Assembly (NCBI RefSeq): GCF_009857445.1
Contig: NZ_WWCN01000020.1
Location: forward strand, 1 to 64,000
DNA: 64,000 nucleotides
Reading direction: 5' to 3'
From: Duganella flavida
Lineage (GTDB): Bacteria > Pseudomonadota > Gammaproteobacteria > Burkholderiales > Burkholderiaceae_D
A program made the translations under genes and the position numbers. Positions 1 to 8,906 of the stretch are shown piece after piece (the first letter of the stretch is position 1; every line of letters starts with the position of its first letter). The notes below the pieces were generated by a model. The model was given only the letters and a program-made list of their open reading frames with translations. It had not been told where the DNA came from and searched no databases.

Positions 1-1296
1 GTGCCGGTGCAGGCGCTGGCGGCGCTGACGCCGGCCGCCTTGGCCGCCTTGCAGCTGGATGTCGTGATCAGCATCGACGGTAGCGCCTGCAGCGCGGCGG
101 TGGCCGGCGCTGCGCGGCTGGGATCGCTGGCCCTGGTCGCGGCCGACCCGCGCCTGGGTCCCGATGCCGAGCTGGGTTTCTGGGAGTGCTTCCATGCCTG
201 GGCCAAGACCGGCTACGCGCTGGACGACGCCAGTGGGCGGCGTTACGCGCAGGGCTTTTACAAGACCCGCGAACGATTTGCGCACAACCACGCCGTTATC
301 GTTGCACACGGCTGCCGGCAGCTGGCGCTATTGTTGTCGCGCGTAGCCGGCGGTGCCGACTGGCCGGCGCCGCTGGCGCCGCTGGCGCCAGCGCCAGCGC
401 CAGCCGGGCGCGCCAGCTTGCTGGATGAATTGTGCTACCTGGCGCGCGTGGGCTGGCGACGCCTGCACTACCAATGGCGCGGCCGTTACCAGCCGCGCCA
501 TTCGCGCTGGACACTGGCCGCGGCCGAAGCCAGCTGGCGCACCGTGTTTGACGGCGCGGCGCCGATGCCGGCCATGCCGGACCGACATTTCTGGGCCGAT
601 CCCTTCCTGCTGGAGGAAGGCGGCCAGACCTATTGCTTCTTTGAAGACTATGATGAGGCGCGCCGCCTCGGCCATATTGCCGTGCTGCGCCGCGATGGCG
701 ATCGCTGGCGCGAGCTGGGGCCCTGCCTGATCGAGCCGGAGCACCTGTCCTTCCCCTATCTGCTGCGCTACCAGGACGAGCTGTACATGTGCCCGGAAAT
801 TTCGGCGTCGCGCCAGATTCGCCTGTACCGCTGCGTTGAGTTTCCGATGCGCTGGGAATGCTCGGACGTGCTGATGGACCAGGTGGCCGCCGCCGACACC
901 ATGCTATTCCCGCGCGCGGGAAAATGGTGGATGCTGACCAACCTCGACCCCGGCATGGCGGGTGACCACTGTTCCGAACTACATCTGTTCCACGCGGATT
1001 CGCCGCGCAGCAGCCACTGGACGGCGCACCCGAATAATCCGGTCAAGATCGACAGTGATGGCGGGCGCAACGGCGGATTGTTGTGGGAAGGCGAGCGCCT
1101 GTTCCGTGTCGGCCAGCGCCAGGGCTATTGCGATTACGGCGCGGGCCTGATCGTGCATGAAGTAGTGGCGCTGGACGAGCAACATTACGTGGAGCGCGAA
1201 GTGATGCGCGTCGACGGCAGCCACCACCTATGCAGCAGTGGTGGCCTGACCATTTTCGACCGCAAGCAGCGCCTTACACCGCAGCGCCGCGCCTAA
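1..1296 (+). CDS. GINT1-like glycosyltransferase/hydrolase-fold protein, 5' end outside the window
   Basis: The reading frame is open from the first base, so the true start probably lies upstream; 431 residues are visible. Residues 1-130 look like the end of a formyltransferase-like Rossmann domain. A low-complexity Ala/Pro linker follows at about 122-138, encoded by repeated GCGCCAGCGCCA-type units. Residues 190-420 resemble the five-bladed propeller domain seen at the N-terminus of glucosamine inositolphosphorylceramide transferase (GINT1-like), with FWADPFLLEE, YCFFEDY, LSFPYLL and ADTMLFP motifs. Proteins of this kind recur in polysaccharide loci, and a role in sugar modification or transfer fits the neighbours, but the substrate is unknown. 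The stop overlaps the convergent acyltransferase stop by 4 nt. The domain assignment is from memory of the family, not a search. Confidence 0.65.
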   Translation: MPVQALAALTPAALAALQLDVVISIDGSACSAAVAGAARLGSLALVAADPRLGPDAELGFWECFHAWAKTGYALDDASGRRYAQGFYKTRERFAHNHAVIVAHGCRQLALLLSRVAGGADWPAPLAPLAPAPAPAGRASLLDELCYLARVGWRRLHYQWRGRYQPRHSRWTLAAAEASWRTVFDGAAPMPAMPDRHFWADPFLLEEGGQTYCFFEDYDEARRLGHIAVLRRDGDRWRELGPCLIEPEHLSFPYLLRYQDELYMCPEISASRQIRLYRCVEFPMRWECSDVLMDQVAAADTMLFPRAGKWWMLTNLDPGMAGDHCSELHLFHADSPRSSHWTAHPNNPVKIDSDGGRNGGLLWEGERLFRVGQRQGYCDYGAGLIVHEVVALDEQHYVEREVMRVDGSHHLCSSGGLTIFDRKQRLTPQRRA

Positions 1297-3302
1297 GGCG
1301 CCGTGGCGGCAACTGCAGCCGCAGGCGGCACCAGTGCCGGCGCCAGGAAGGTGGCGGCGCGCCGGCTGTAGAACGGGCGCATGTGAATACCATCGGTGTA
1401 CAGCGGCCTGCCGTCGCTGTCACGCACCGGACACACCCCATCATGGCACAGCGTGGCGCCCGGATCGATGACCTGGGCGCCGGTGCGGGCGGCAATCTGT
1501 TGCAGGCGCGTCCGCACGGCAGCGTTATCGCGCAGGTAGCGCGCATAGTCGAGCTCGGGAATCACGGCGCGCGGATGGATGCTGTCAAAACGCGAGCCCG
1601 CATACATATTGCGCGGATCGTAGGCATTGCCCGAGGGCGGCTGCAATACCAGGAACAGGCGTTTGCCGTGCAGGCTGCGCAAGCCGTCCTCGAGCGACTG
1701 GTAGGCCAGTTCCATGGCGTCGCGGCCAGGGAAGCTGGCTTGGCGCTGGCCATCGTTGTACAGCAGCAGCTGGTTATCGGCGGCGAAGTAGCCCTGCCAG
1801 GCAGCGCCGATGACGACGGTGTCGGTGCGTGCGCTGCGCGCCAGATCGTAGGCCGCCTCGACCGTCGCCGGACACAGCGGGTACTGCACCCGCGGCAGCT
1901 TGACCGTGTGCGGAATCGGCGGACAGCCGCCGGCGGTGGCAAAGATGACCGAGCTGGTGTGCGCTTGCGGCGCCGTGAGCGCCTGTTCGATATAGGGGCC
2001 GTAATGCTGGACTACCGAGTCGCCCAGGAACACGGTCAGGCCGGCGCCGCGGCCCGGCACTTGCTGGAACACGATATTCTGGTGGCGCAGCGGCGTAAAG
2101 GCGGGTCCCGGGTAGGCGCTGTCGTTGAGCGCGTTGACAAACACGTCCGCGCCGTGGGCATTGATGCGTTCGCGCAGCAGGCCGCTGGCAGCCAGTCCAC
2201 CCAGGCTGACCATCGCCACCATGCCGATGGCCAGCTGCTGCACCACGGCGCGTTTGTTGGCGACGCGCCGCAGCGGCAGCTCCAGCATGCGGTAAGTGAG
2301 CGTGGCCAGCACAAAGGCTGCGCCCACCAGCGCCAGTTTGACGCTGTAGCTGGGCTTTTCGCCATACACGATGAAGCCGTAGGCCAGCAGTGGCCAGTGC
2401 CACAGGTACAGCGGGTAGCTGATCAGGCCGATCCAGACGGCTGGGCGCGCGCCGAGCAGGCGTGCATTCAGCGGGGCGGCCGGGCCAGCCATGATCAGCA
2501 GGAAGGCGCCGCTGACTGGCAGCACGGCCCACCAGCCGGGGAAGGGCAGTTGCGCCTTGATCAGGGCAAAGCCGAGCGCCAGCAGGGCGCCACCGCCCCA
2601 TGAGGCCCAGCGCTGCAGCCGTGTCGACCAGGGCGCATGGTGCAGTTGCAGATAGGCGGCGATGCCGCCGGACATCAGCTCCCAGAAGCGCGTGGCTGGC
2701 GAGTAAAAGGCGCTGGTCGGGTCGCCCTGCACCGTTGCCAGGTTCAGCGCCATCGAGGCGCAGAAGATCAGCGCCGTCACCAGCAGGAAGTTGAAATGAC
2801 GGCGGAACACCAGCCACAGGATCAGTGGCCACAGCAGGTAGAACTGTTCTTCCACGCCGAGCGACCACAGGTGGAGCAACGGTTTGGTGGTCGCCGCGTT
2901 ATCGAAGTAACCAGCCTCCTGCCACAACACCAGGTTGGACACGAAGCCGCTGCCGGCGGCGGTGTGCCGGCCCAGCTGGCGGAATTCGCCTTGCAGCAGG
3001 ACGGTCCAGCCGAACACGGCGGTGGCGAGCATGACCAGTAGCAGGGCCGGAAAGATGCGCCGGACGCGGCGCGCATAGAAGTCGGCCAGGCTGAAGCTCC
3101 CGGAGACGAGCTGCGACATGATGATCACGCTGATCAGGTAACCGGAGATGACGAAAAAGATATCGACGCCGATGAAACCGCCAGGAATCCAGGCTGGCCA
3201 GGCGTGGTACAGCACCACTGCCAGCACGGCCACGGCACGCAGGCCGTCAATATCAGGGCGGTAGCCCAGGGCATGGGGGGAGGGCTGTAGTGCAGTGCTC
3301 AG
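1293..3302 (-). CDS. Membrane O-acyltransferase with C-terminal SGNH domain (OafA/YrhL type)
   Basis: This is an integral-membrane acyltransferase-3 protein of about 669 residues that probably O-acetylates surface polysaccharide. The N-terminal part has about ten hydrophobic helices and the family signatures VLYHAW, GFIGVDIFFVISGYLI and LGVEEQFYLLWPL. The C-terminal part is an SGNH esterase-like domain with FLGDSVVQHYGP near its start and DGIHMR near its end. The first ATG/GTG/TTG in frame is a GTG at 3233, but the conserved family motif RPDIDGLRAVAVL begins 12 codons upstream of it, so that start is too late. No ATG, GTG or TTG precedes the motif in frame. A CTG at 3302 has GGAG (3309-3312) six bases upstream and is my choice. 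It is convergent with the preceding gene. The neighbourhood suggests it decorates the exopolysaccharide. Confidence 0.85.
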   Translation of the reverse strand: MSTALQPSPHALGYRPDIDGLRAVAVLAVVLYHAWPAWIPGGFIGVDIFFVISGYLISVIIMSQLVSGSFSLADFYARRVRRIFPALLLVMLATAVFGWTVLLQGEFRQLGRHTAAGSGFVSNLVLWQEAGYFDNAATTKPLLHLWSLGVEEQFYLLWPLILWLVFRRHFNFLLVTALIFCASMALNLATVQGDPTSAFYSPATRFWELMSGGIAAYLQLHHAPWSTRLQRWASWGGGALLALGFALIKAQLPFPGWWAVLPVSGAFLLIMAGPAAPLNARLLGARPAVWIGLISYPLYLWHWPLLAYGFIVYGEKPSYSVKLALVGAAFVLATLTYRMLELPLRRVANKRAVVQQLAIGMVAMVSLGGLAASGLLRERINAHGADVFVNALNDSAYPGPAFTPLRHQNIVFQQVPGRGAGLTVFLGDSVVQHYGPYIEQALTAPQAHTSSVIFATAGGCPPIPHTVKLPRVQYPLCPATVEAAYDLARSARTDTVVIGAAWQGYFAADNQLLLYNDGQRQASFPGRDAMELAYQSLEDGLRSLHGKRLFLVLQPPSGNAYDPRNMYAGSRFDSIHPRAVIPELDYARYLRDNAAVRTRLQQIAARTGAQVIDPGATLCHDGVCPVRDSDGRPLYTDGIHMRPFYSRRAATFLAPALVPPAAAVAATAP

Positions 3303-3342
3303 GGCAATCTCCGGCAGGGATGGGGCGAAGGAACTTGCCGCT

Positions 3343-3372
3343 ATTATAATAGATCAGCCCCTGCGCTCGCAA
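3343..3372 (-). promoter_or_regulatory. Sigma-70-type promoter for the acyltransferase
   Basis: On the minus strand a TTGCGA (3367-3372) and a perfect TATAAT (3343-3348) are separated by 18 bases. The predicted start of transcription is near 3336, giving a leader of about 34 nt that contains GGAG and the proposed CTG start at 3302. The TATAAT sits inside a near-palindromic TATTATAATA, so plus-strand use cannot be excluded. Confidence 0.5.
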
Positions 3373-3710
3373 TCGGGACGGGGGCTGCGGCGGCGCCACC
3401 ACACTGATGCCCGTTGTCACCACTTATTTTTCCATGGGGAAATTTTTTTTTGCGAAAGTATGCTAGGATGTTTGGTGTCAGGATTGGTTCTCAAGAATTA
3501 TCAAGTGCATAATTGAAGTTGCCGTCAGACTTTTTCTTGCGAGAATAATCTTCGAACATGCAGTGGCTGTCGTTACTGCCGGCTTAAGGTGGTAGAGGTG
3601 GTAGGACAGCAAAGTGGTGGGGCGCCGCAGCCACAGGTGACAAATGCGCGGCGCGCGGAAAAATCGCACTGAAGCGTCGTTCAGTAAACATCTGTTCATG
3701 GAGATTCGAA
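3373..3710. other. Intergenic leader region upstream of the 3711 gene
   Basis: About 340 bases with no convincing gene. The segment 3420-3500 is AT-rich with a run of nine T. GGTGGTAG occurs twice (3588-3595, 3597-3604). A weak promoter-like TTGCCG followed by GAATAA/AATAAT lies near 3519-3550. The imperfect GC-rich dyad near 3635-3655 does not match any riboswitch I know. Short frames crossing the region lack ribosome binding sites and family resemblance. Confidence 0.35.
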
Positions 3711-5180
3711 ATGGCTAAGGTATCTTTTTCTCAAGATTACGTTGCTGGCCGCACAGTAGGTGTGCCAGCACGGTTAATCATGGCGTCGGCGCTGGCGCTG
3801 GGCTTGGCGCCCGTTTTCGCCGCACCAGTGGTGACGGTGCCCTACGTCGACCGCTTCGAGGCTGTGGCCACCGACGCTAATGTCGGCGTGAATGACACGA
3901 TTATGAACAGCTGGGGCGGTCATCAGCCGCGCATCACACGCCACGCTGATGGCACCGTGCGCATTGCCTATCTGTACACCGACCGGACCACCGGTACCCC
4001 GTACTGGCGGCTGATGAAACGCGCCCCAACCACCAGTGCCGTGGGCACTTGGGCGCAGGAGGCGATCGGCCCGACGACCGACGATGTGGGCTTGTTGCGC
4101 GATGCGCGTGACGATAGTGCCTACGTGGTGACGTGGCCGAACAGTGTGCCGACCGTCTATGCCAGCTCGTCGTCGTTTAAGACCCCCGTCGTCGTACCAG
4201 GCTCATGGCAGGTGCTGCCTGCCAAGTTCCGCCAGTACGGTAACTTTGCCATTGGCGCGGATGGCACCATCTGCGTCAAGGCATCGCGTGAACTGGCTAA
4301 CCCGATTGTGACCTCGCAGGCGCGCACCGAATATGCCTGCGGCAAATATACCGCCGCCACCAAGTCCTGGACCTGGGGCACGCAAGTGCAGCACTTGATC
4401 GGTTTGCGCCATGGCTATGACTACCTGTTCGTCAGCCCGAAAGGCATCGGCGATGGCTTGTATGGCGTCGCCCAGCGCGACCTGTACAAGACCGCCTCAA
4501 ACGTGCCTTTGCTCGACCCGTCGACATTCCCGTATGTCTACAACGGCAATCGCGCCTGGCGTTCCGGCCTGAGTAGTGATGCCAGCTGGGCCCAGACCGA
4601 TTCGACGGCGCCGATTGCAGCCCCGACGGGGGCTACCAAGGCGCCAGCGGCCAAACTGATCGATTCCTATGTGGATAGCAAGGGCCGCACCTTCACCAGC
4701 TTGCACAAGGAAGATCCGACCAATTCCAGCGTCTACGGCACTTACCTGACCGTCACCAGCCCAACCGGCGTGGTGTTGTATGACGGTCGCTGGCCGACCA
4801 TCGAGATCTATGGCAATGTCCGCTATTTTGAGGATGCCAAGGGACGCCAGTGGCTGATGTGGACTAACCGCGGCACCAAGAGCTCGCAATTCTTCATCTA
4901 TCCGGTCAAGGAAACGGCTGGCGCTGACGGCAAGCTGTCGTTCACGCTGGGGGCTTACACCGATGTGGGCAAGGCGACCTTGCCGTACGCGCTGGATGGC
5001 GTAACTTTCCTGGCGGCCCCCCGCGGTGGCAATCCTGAGAGTCTGTACGTGGACGCCATCATGAATGCCTGCACGACCACCATCGTCAGCGGTGTTCCTT
5101 ACGATAGTTCGACCTGCCACAACGTTGACGGCAAGGGCTTGCAGTCGGTCTTCTACATGCGTATCCGCCTGCCTGACTAA
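3711..5180 (+). CDS. Secreted beta-propeller-like (BNR_4-like) protein
   Basis: A 489-residue secreted protein. A hydrophobic stretch at residues 20-37, ending near VFAAP, looks like a signal peptide after an unusually long N-region. The rest is rich in beta-strand and shows repeated aromatic/Asp turn motifs typical of BNR/sialidase-like propellers, for example GGHQPRIT, DSYVDSKGRTF and GNVRYFEDAKGRQW. The closest family I can suggest is BNR_4, which includes some propeller-type polysaccharide lyases and glycan-binding proteins; I cannot identify catalytic residues. GGAG at 3700-3703 supports the ATG. The gene stands alone between the acyltransferase promoter and a strong terminator, so it is likely monocistronic. 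Its position in the polysaccharide locus suggests a glycan substrate, but this is inference. Confidence 0.6.
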   Translation: MAKVSFSQDYVAGRTVGVPARLIMASALALGLAPVFAAPVVTVPYVDRFEAVATDANVGVNDTIMNSWGGHQPRITRHADGTVRIAYLYTDRTTGTPYWRLMKRAPTTSAVGTWAQEAIGPTTDDVGLLRDARDDSAYVVTWPNSVPTVYASSSSFKTPVVVPGSWQVLPAKFRQYGNFAIGADGTICVKASRELANPIVTSQARTEYACGKYTAATKSWTWGTQVQHLIGLRHGYDYLFVSPKGIGDGLYGVAQRDLYKTASNVPLLDPSTFPYVYNGNRAWRSGLSSDASWAQTDSTAPIAAPTGATKAPAAKLIDSYVDSKGRTFTSLHKEDPTNSSVYGTYLTVTSPTGVVLYDGRWPTIEIYGNVRYFEDAKGRQWLMWTNRGTKSSQFFIYPVKETAGADGKLSFTLGAYTDVGKATLPYALDGVTFLAAPRGGNPESLYVDAIMNACTTTIVSGVPYDSSTCHNVDGKGLQSVFYMRIRLPD

Positions 5181-5200
5181 GCACATCAGGCCGATCAAGG

Positions 5201-5237
5201 CGCCTTCCTCCGGCAGCGGGGGAAGGCGTTTTTTTTT
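5201..5237 (+). terminator. Rho-independent terminator
   Basis: CGCCTTCC (5201-5208) pairs perfectly with GGAAGGCG (5221-5228) and is followed by nine T (5229-5237). It closes the 3711 gene and insulates it from the polysaccharide operon. Confidence 0.9.
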
Positions 5238-5269
5238 CGCCGCTAGCCCCGCACGCACTGGTGGGCGTA

Positions 5270-5298
5270 TTGTCGATACTGAATTATTCCGGTATAGT
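5270..5298 (+). promoter_or_regulatory. Sigma-70-type promoter of the polysaccharide operon
   Basis: TTGTCG (5270-5275), a 17-base spacer and TATAGT (5293-5298) lie just after the terminator. The predicted start is near 5305, leaving a leader of about 90 nt before the ATG at 5396. The leader contains the direct repeat AGAGAGCTG twice (about 5366 and 5381). It is the best promoter before the long gene run that follows. Confidence 0.6.
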
Positions 5299-5395
5299 TC
5301 GGGTGCATAGTTGTAGCAAGAATTGCAATGCTTACGTGGCGCTGAAGATGTGGTGCCTTTCACTGTAGAGAGCTGTTACTAGAGAGCTGGTTGCC

Positions 5396-6679
5396 ATGCA
5401 TAATCGGAAAATTTCTGTCGTTGGACTGGGCTATGTGGGCTTGCCTGTGGCCGTCGCTTTCGGCAGCAGTGCGCCCACCATCGGTTTCGATATCAATGAA
5501 GTGCGCCTGACGGAACTGCGCAACGGCCATGACCGCACCAATGAAGTGGCTGCCGCCGAGTTGCAGCGCACGGACATCGTCTACACCGCTGATACGGCCG
5601 TGCTGGCTGGCGCCGACTTCCATATCGTGGCCGTGCCGACGCCCGTCGACGATGCGCACCAGCCTGACCTGACGCCGGTCGTGCGTGCCTCCGAAACGGT
5701 CGGCAAGGCGCTCAAGCGCGGCGATATCGTGGTCTATGAATCGACCGTCTATCCCGGTGTGACCGAAGAGATCTGCGTGCCGATTCTGGAACGGGTTTCG
5801 GGCCTGCAATGTGGCCGCGACTTCACCGTCGGCTATAGCCCGGAACGTATCAATCCGGGCGACAAAGAACATACCTTTACCAAGATCAAGAAAGTGGTGT
5901 CGGGCCAGGATGCGGCCACGCTGGAGGTGGTCGCTGCGGTGTACGCTTCGGTGGTCACGGCTGGCGTCTACAAGGCGGCCAGCATCAAGGTGGCGGAGGC
6001 CGCCAAGGTGATTGAAAACACCCAGCGCGACTTGAATATCGCGCTGATGAACGAGCTGTCGCTGATTTTCTCGCGCATGCATATCGACACCAACGACGTG
6101 CTGGAAGCGGCCGGCACCAAGTGGAACTTCCTGAAATTCAAACCAGGCCTGGTCGGCGGTCACTGCATTGGCGTTGACCCGTACTATCTGACCCACAAGG
6201 CGGAAAAGCTCGGCTATCACTCGCAAGTGATCCTGGCCGGCCGCCGCATCAATGACGGCATGGGCGCTTACATCGCCCAGCAGACCATCAAGCAAATGAT
6301 CTGCGCCGGTCATGACGTCGGCAAGTCGACCGTCACGGTGTTTGGCTTGACCTTCAAAGAAAATTGCCCGGACCTGCGCAACTCCAAAGTGATCGACGTG
6401 ATCCGCGAACTGCAATCGTTCGGTGTGACGGTGCAAGTGACCGACGCCGAAGCCGACAGCGCCGAAGCCGAGCACGAATATGGCGTCAGCCTGACGCCGG
6501 TGGACGCCCTCAAGCCGGCCCACGCCGCCGTAGTGGCGGTGGCCCATCACGCCTACCTGGGCTGGACCCCGGCCGACTATCAGCGCCTGCTGCAAGACAA
6601 GCCAGTGCTGATCGATGTCAAAGGTATTTGTGATCAGGCGCAGTTCCGCGCAGCGGGGATCAGCCTGTGGCGTCTGTAA
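5396..6679 (+). CDS. tviB: UDP-N-acetylhexosamine 6-dehydrogenase (TviB/VipA/WbpO type)
   Basis: This cytosolic NAD-dependent enzyme oxidises the C6 of a UDP-N-acetylhexosamine to the uronic acid, supplying UDP-GlcNAcA or UDP-GalNAcA for polymer synthesis. Its 427 residues match the family length. The N-terminal Rossmann motif is VVGLGYVGLPVAVAFG. The central domain carries YSPERINPGD, and the catalytic cysteine is C257 in GGHCIGVDPYY. The C-terminal UDP-binding domain has GLTFKENCPDLRNSK. It is the first gene of the operon and is followed at once by the matching 4-epimerase, the same pairing as tviB-tviC in Vi antigen synthesis. Which epimer it prefers cannot be read from the sequence. Confidence 0.93.
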   Translation: MHNRKISVVGLGYVGLPVAVAFGSSAPTIGFDINEVRLTELRNGHDRTNEVAAAELQRTDIVYTADTAVLAGADFHIVAVPTPVDDAHQPDLTPVVRASETVGKALKRGDIVVYESTVYPGVTEEICVPILERVSGLQCGRDFTVGYSPERINPGDKEHTFTKIKKVVSGQDAATLEVVAAVYASVVTAGVYKAASIKVAEAAKVIENTQRDLNIALMNELSLIFSRMHIDTNDVLEAAGTKWNFLKFKPGLVGGHCIGVDPYYLTHKAEKLGYHSQVILAGRRINDGMGAYIAQQTIKQMICAGHDVGKSTVTVFGLTFKENCPDLRNSKVIDVIRELQSFGVTVQVTDAEADSAEAEHEYGVSLTPVDALKPAHAAVVAVAHHAYLGWTPADYQRLLQDKPVLIDVKGICDQAQFRAAGISLWRL

Positions 6680-6681
6680 GC

Positions 6682-7719
6682 ATGGTAGCGGACGTGTACG
6701 CGCAGGTGCGCCAGCAGTTGCAGGCCGCGCCGCGCCGCTGGCTGGTCACGGGCGTGGCCGGCTTCATTGGGTCCAATCTGCTGGAAGCCCTGCTGCAACT
6801 GGACCAGGAAGTGGTTGGCCTGGATAACTTCGCCACCGGCCATGCGCACAACCTGGAGCAGGTACGTGCGCTGGTCAGCCCGCAGCAATGGCAGCGTTTC
6901 CGCTTCATGGAAGGCGATATTCGCGACCCGCAGGCCTGTGCTGCCGCCTGCGCCGGCGCCGAGGTGGTGCTGCACCAGGCTGCGCTTGGCAGTGTGCCGC
7001 GCTCGCTGGAAAATCCGCAGCAGACCAATGACGTCAACATCACCGGCTTCCTGAATATGCTGGTGGCGGCGCGCGACGCCGGCGTCGGGCGCTTCATCTA
7101 TGCCGCCTCCAGCTCCACCTATGGCGACCATCCGGGCCTGCCCAAGGTGGAAGAGCTGATCGGCAAGCCGCTGTCGCCGTATGCGGTGACCAAGTACGTC
7201 AACGAGCTGTATGCCGACGTGTTTGCCCGCTGCTATCAGCTGGACAGCGTAGGCCTGCGCTATTTCAATGTGTTCGGACCGCGCCAGGATCCGGCTGGCG
7301 CCTATGCGGCCGTGATCCCCAAGTGGTATAAGGCTTTGCTCGACAAGGAGCCGGTGCTGATCAATGGCGACGGCGAGACCAGCCGCGACTTCTGCTTCAT
7401 CGCCAACGTGGTGCAAGCCAACCTGCTGGCTGCCAGCAGTACCGAGCCGGCTGCGCTCAACCAGGTGTACAACATCGCGCTGGGCGACCGCACCACCCTT
7501 AACGAGCTGTTTGAGCTGATCCGTGAGCGGGTCGCGCGCGAACTGCCGGCAGTGGCGCAGGCACAGGCGCAGTACCGGCCGTTCCGCGACGGTGATGTGC
7601 GCCATTCGCAAGCCAACACCGACAAGATCCGCCGCCTGCTGGGCTACGCGCCTACGCACCGTGTGGCGGAAGGCCTGGACCAGGCGACCGCGTACTACCT
7701 GCAAGCCCTTCGCACCTGA
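6682..7719 (+). CDS. tviC: UDP-N-acetylglucosamine 4-epimerase (WbpP/TviC type)
   Basis: This short-chain dehydrogenase/reductase interconverts UDP-GlcNAc(A) and UDP-GalNAc(A). The nucleotide-binding motif is GVAGFIGSNLLEALL. The catalytic Tyr and Lys are Y167 and K171 in SPYAVTKYVNE, and SSSTYGDHPGLPK supplies the usual Ser/Thr. The segment RYFNVFGPRQDP and the GDGETSRDFCF motif are characteristic of the WbpP group. I chose ATG 6682, two bases after the dehydrogenase stop; a GTG at 6667 would overlap it. The product has 345 residues, the usual length. Together with the upstream gene it makes a hexosaminuronic acid donor. Confidence 0.92.
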   Translation: MVADVYAQVRQQLQAAPRRWLVTGVAGFIGSNLLEALLQLDQEVVGLDNFATGHAHNLEQVRALVSPQQWQRFRFMEGDIRDPQACAAACAGAEVVLHQAALGSVPRSLENPQQTNDVNITGFLNMLVAARDAGVGRFIYAASSSTYGDHPGLPKVEELIGKPLSPYAVTKYVNELYADVFARCYQLDSVGLRYFNVFGPRQDPAGAYAAVIPKWYKALLDKEPVLINGDGETSRDFCFIANVVQANLLAASSTEPAALNQVYNIALGDRTTLNELFELIRERVARELPAVAQAQAQYRPFRDGDVRHSQANTDKIRRLLGYAPTHRVAEGLDQATAYYLQALRT

Positions 7720-7748
7720 TTCTGGTGCACCCTGGAGTGGAACCGGAA

Positions 7749-8879
7749 ATGACGTCTCAGCTGATGATGGTACTGCCGAGCTTGCTTAGGGCAGGTGCGG
7801 AAAACCAGGTGGTGGATCTGGCCAACCGTATCGACCCTGCGCGCTATGGTGTGCATTTGTTCACCTTTGAGCCGCAACTGGACCAGCTGGCCCGCATCGA
7901 CGCCAGCCGGGTGCGCCACTTGCATGCGGTGCGCCGCACGCGCTGCGACCTGACACCGGTGCGCCGGCTGGCGCAAGCCATCGATGCCGAGCAGATTGAC
8001 GTGGTCCACTGCACCTTGCAAATTTCGCTGCTGGTCGGCTGGCTGGCGTCGCGCCTGTCGCGCCGTCGTCCACGGCTGGTGGTGGCGATCCACACCACCA
8101 TCAACCGCAATGCCAAGGCCGAGTGGCAGGACCGCCTGCTGTACCAGTGGCTGATGCGCCAGTGCGAGCAGATTGTGTTTGTGTGCGACGCCCAGCGCGC
8201 CTATTGGGAGGCCAAGTATCCGTTCATCCGCAAGCTGGCCGTGACGGTACATAACGGCATTGATGTCGGCCGTTTCGAACCGCTGGCCGCGCGCCAGGCC
8301 GGCGCCGAATTGCGCCGCCTGCACGGCATCGCCGACGATGCGCTGGTGGTGGCCCACATTGCCGCCTTCCGGCCGGAAAAAGCCCACGCCCTGGTGCTCG
8401 ACGCGCTGGAGCAAGTGCTGCGCCAGCTGCCCGGTCTGGTGCTGCTGTGCGCTGGCGACGGCCCGCTGCGCGCCGCCGTGACCGAGCAGGCGCGCCAGCG
8501 CGGGCTGGCGGCGCACATCCGCTTCCTTGGCAATTTGCCGGACGTGCGCCCGGTGCTGGGTGGCGCCGACTTTGCGCTGCTGCCGTCGGTGGCGGTTGAA
8601 ACTTTTTCGCTGGCCATGCTGGAATCGCTGGCGCTGGAAGTGCCGATGATCGCCTCCGACCTGGGCGGCGCGCGCGAGGCGGTGCTGGACGGCGAGACCG
8701 GGCTGATCGTGCCGCCGCGCGACGTCGCGGCGCTGGTGAAGGCGATGCTGACACTGGGTCAGGACGCGGCCCTGCGCCGCCGCATGGGACAGCGCGGCAG
8801 GGCACTGGTACTGGAACGCTATTCGGTCGATATCATGGTGGCCAAGACGGAAGCTGCCATCGCGGCGAGCCAGGTATGA
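7749..8879 (+). CDS. Glycosyltransferase family 4
   Basis: A 376-residue retaining GT-B glycosyltransferase that probably adds one sugar to the lipid-linked repeat unit at the inner face of the membrane. The N-terminal half begins LMMVLPSLLRAGAENQVVD, typical of GT4 acceptor domains. The C-terminal half carries FRPEKAH, a glycine-rich CAGDGPLR, and the donor-binding ETFSLAMLESLA with the EX7E spacing, followed by GGAREAV. ATG 7749 is preferred over the upstream GTG 7725 because a GGAG lies about ten bases before it. Acceptor and donor sugars are not predictable. Confidence 0.88.
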   Translation: MTSQLMMVLPSLLRAGAENQVVDLANRIDPARYGVHLFTFEPQLDQLARIDASRVRHLHAVRRTRCDLTPVRRLAQAIDAEQIDVVHCTLQISLLVGWLASRLSRRRPRLVVAIHTTINRNAKAEWQDRLLYQWLMRQCEQIVFVCDAQRAYWEAKYPFIRKLAVTVHNGIDVGRFEPLAARQAGAELRRLHGIADDALVVAHIAAFRPEKAHALVLDALEQVLRQLPGLVLLCAGDGPLRAAVTEQARQRGLAAHIRFLGNLPDVRPVLGGADFALLPSVAVETFSLAMLESLALEVPMIASDLGGAREAVLDGETGLIVPPRDVAALVKAMLTLGQDAALRRRMGQRGRALVLERYSVDIMVAKTEAAIAASQV

Positions 8880-8906
8880 GCTGGTGCCCACATTCAAGGA
8901 GTATGT

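Noticed and set aside
1230..2603. 457-codon open frame on the plus strand
   Set aside because: Antisense to the acyltransferase gene, Arg/Gln/His-rich with no family resemblance.
3295..3516. 73-codon open frame upstream of the 3711 gene
   Set aside because: No ribosome binding site, crosses the acyltransferase promoter, no recognisable sequence.
3575..3690. Possible c-di-GMP riboswitch upstream of the 3711 gene
   Set aside because: GC-rich dyads are present but the conserved GEMM core and tetraloop-receptor bases are not.
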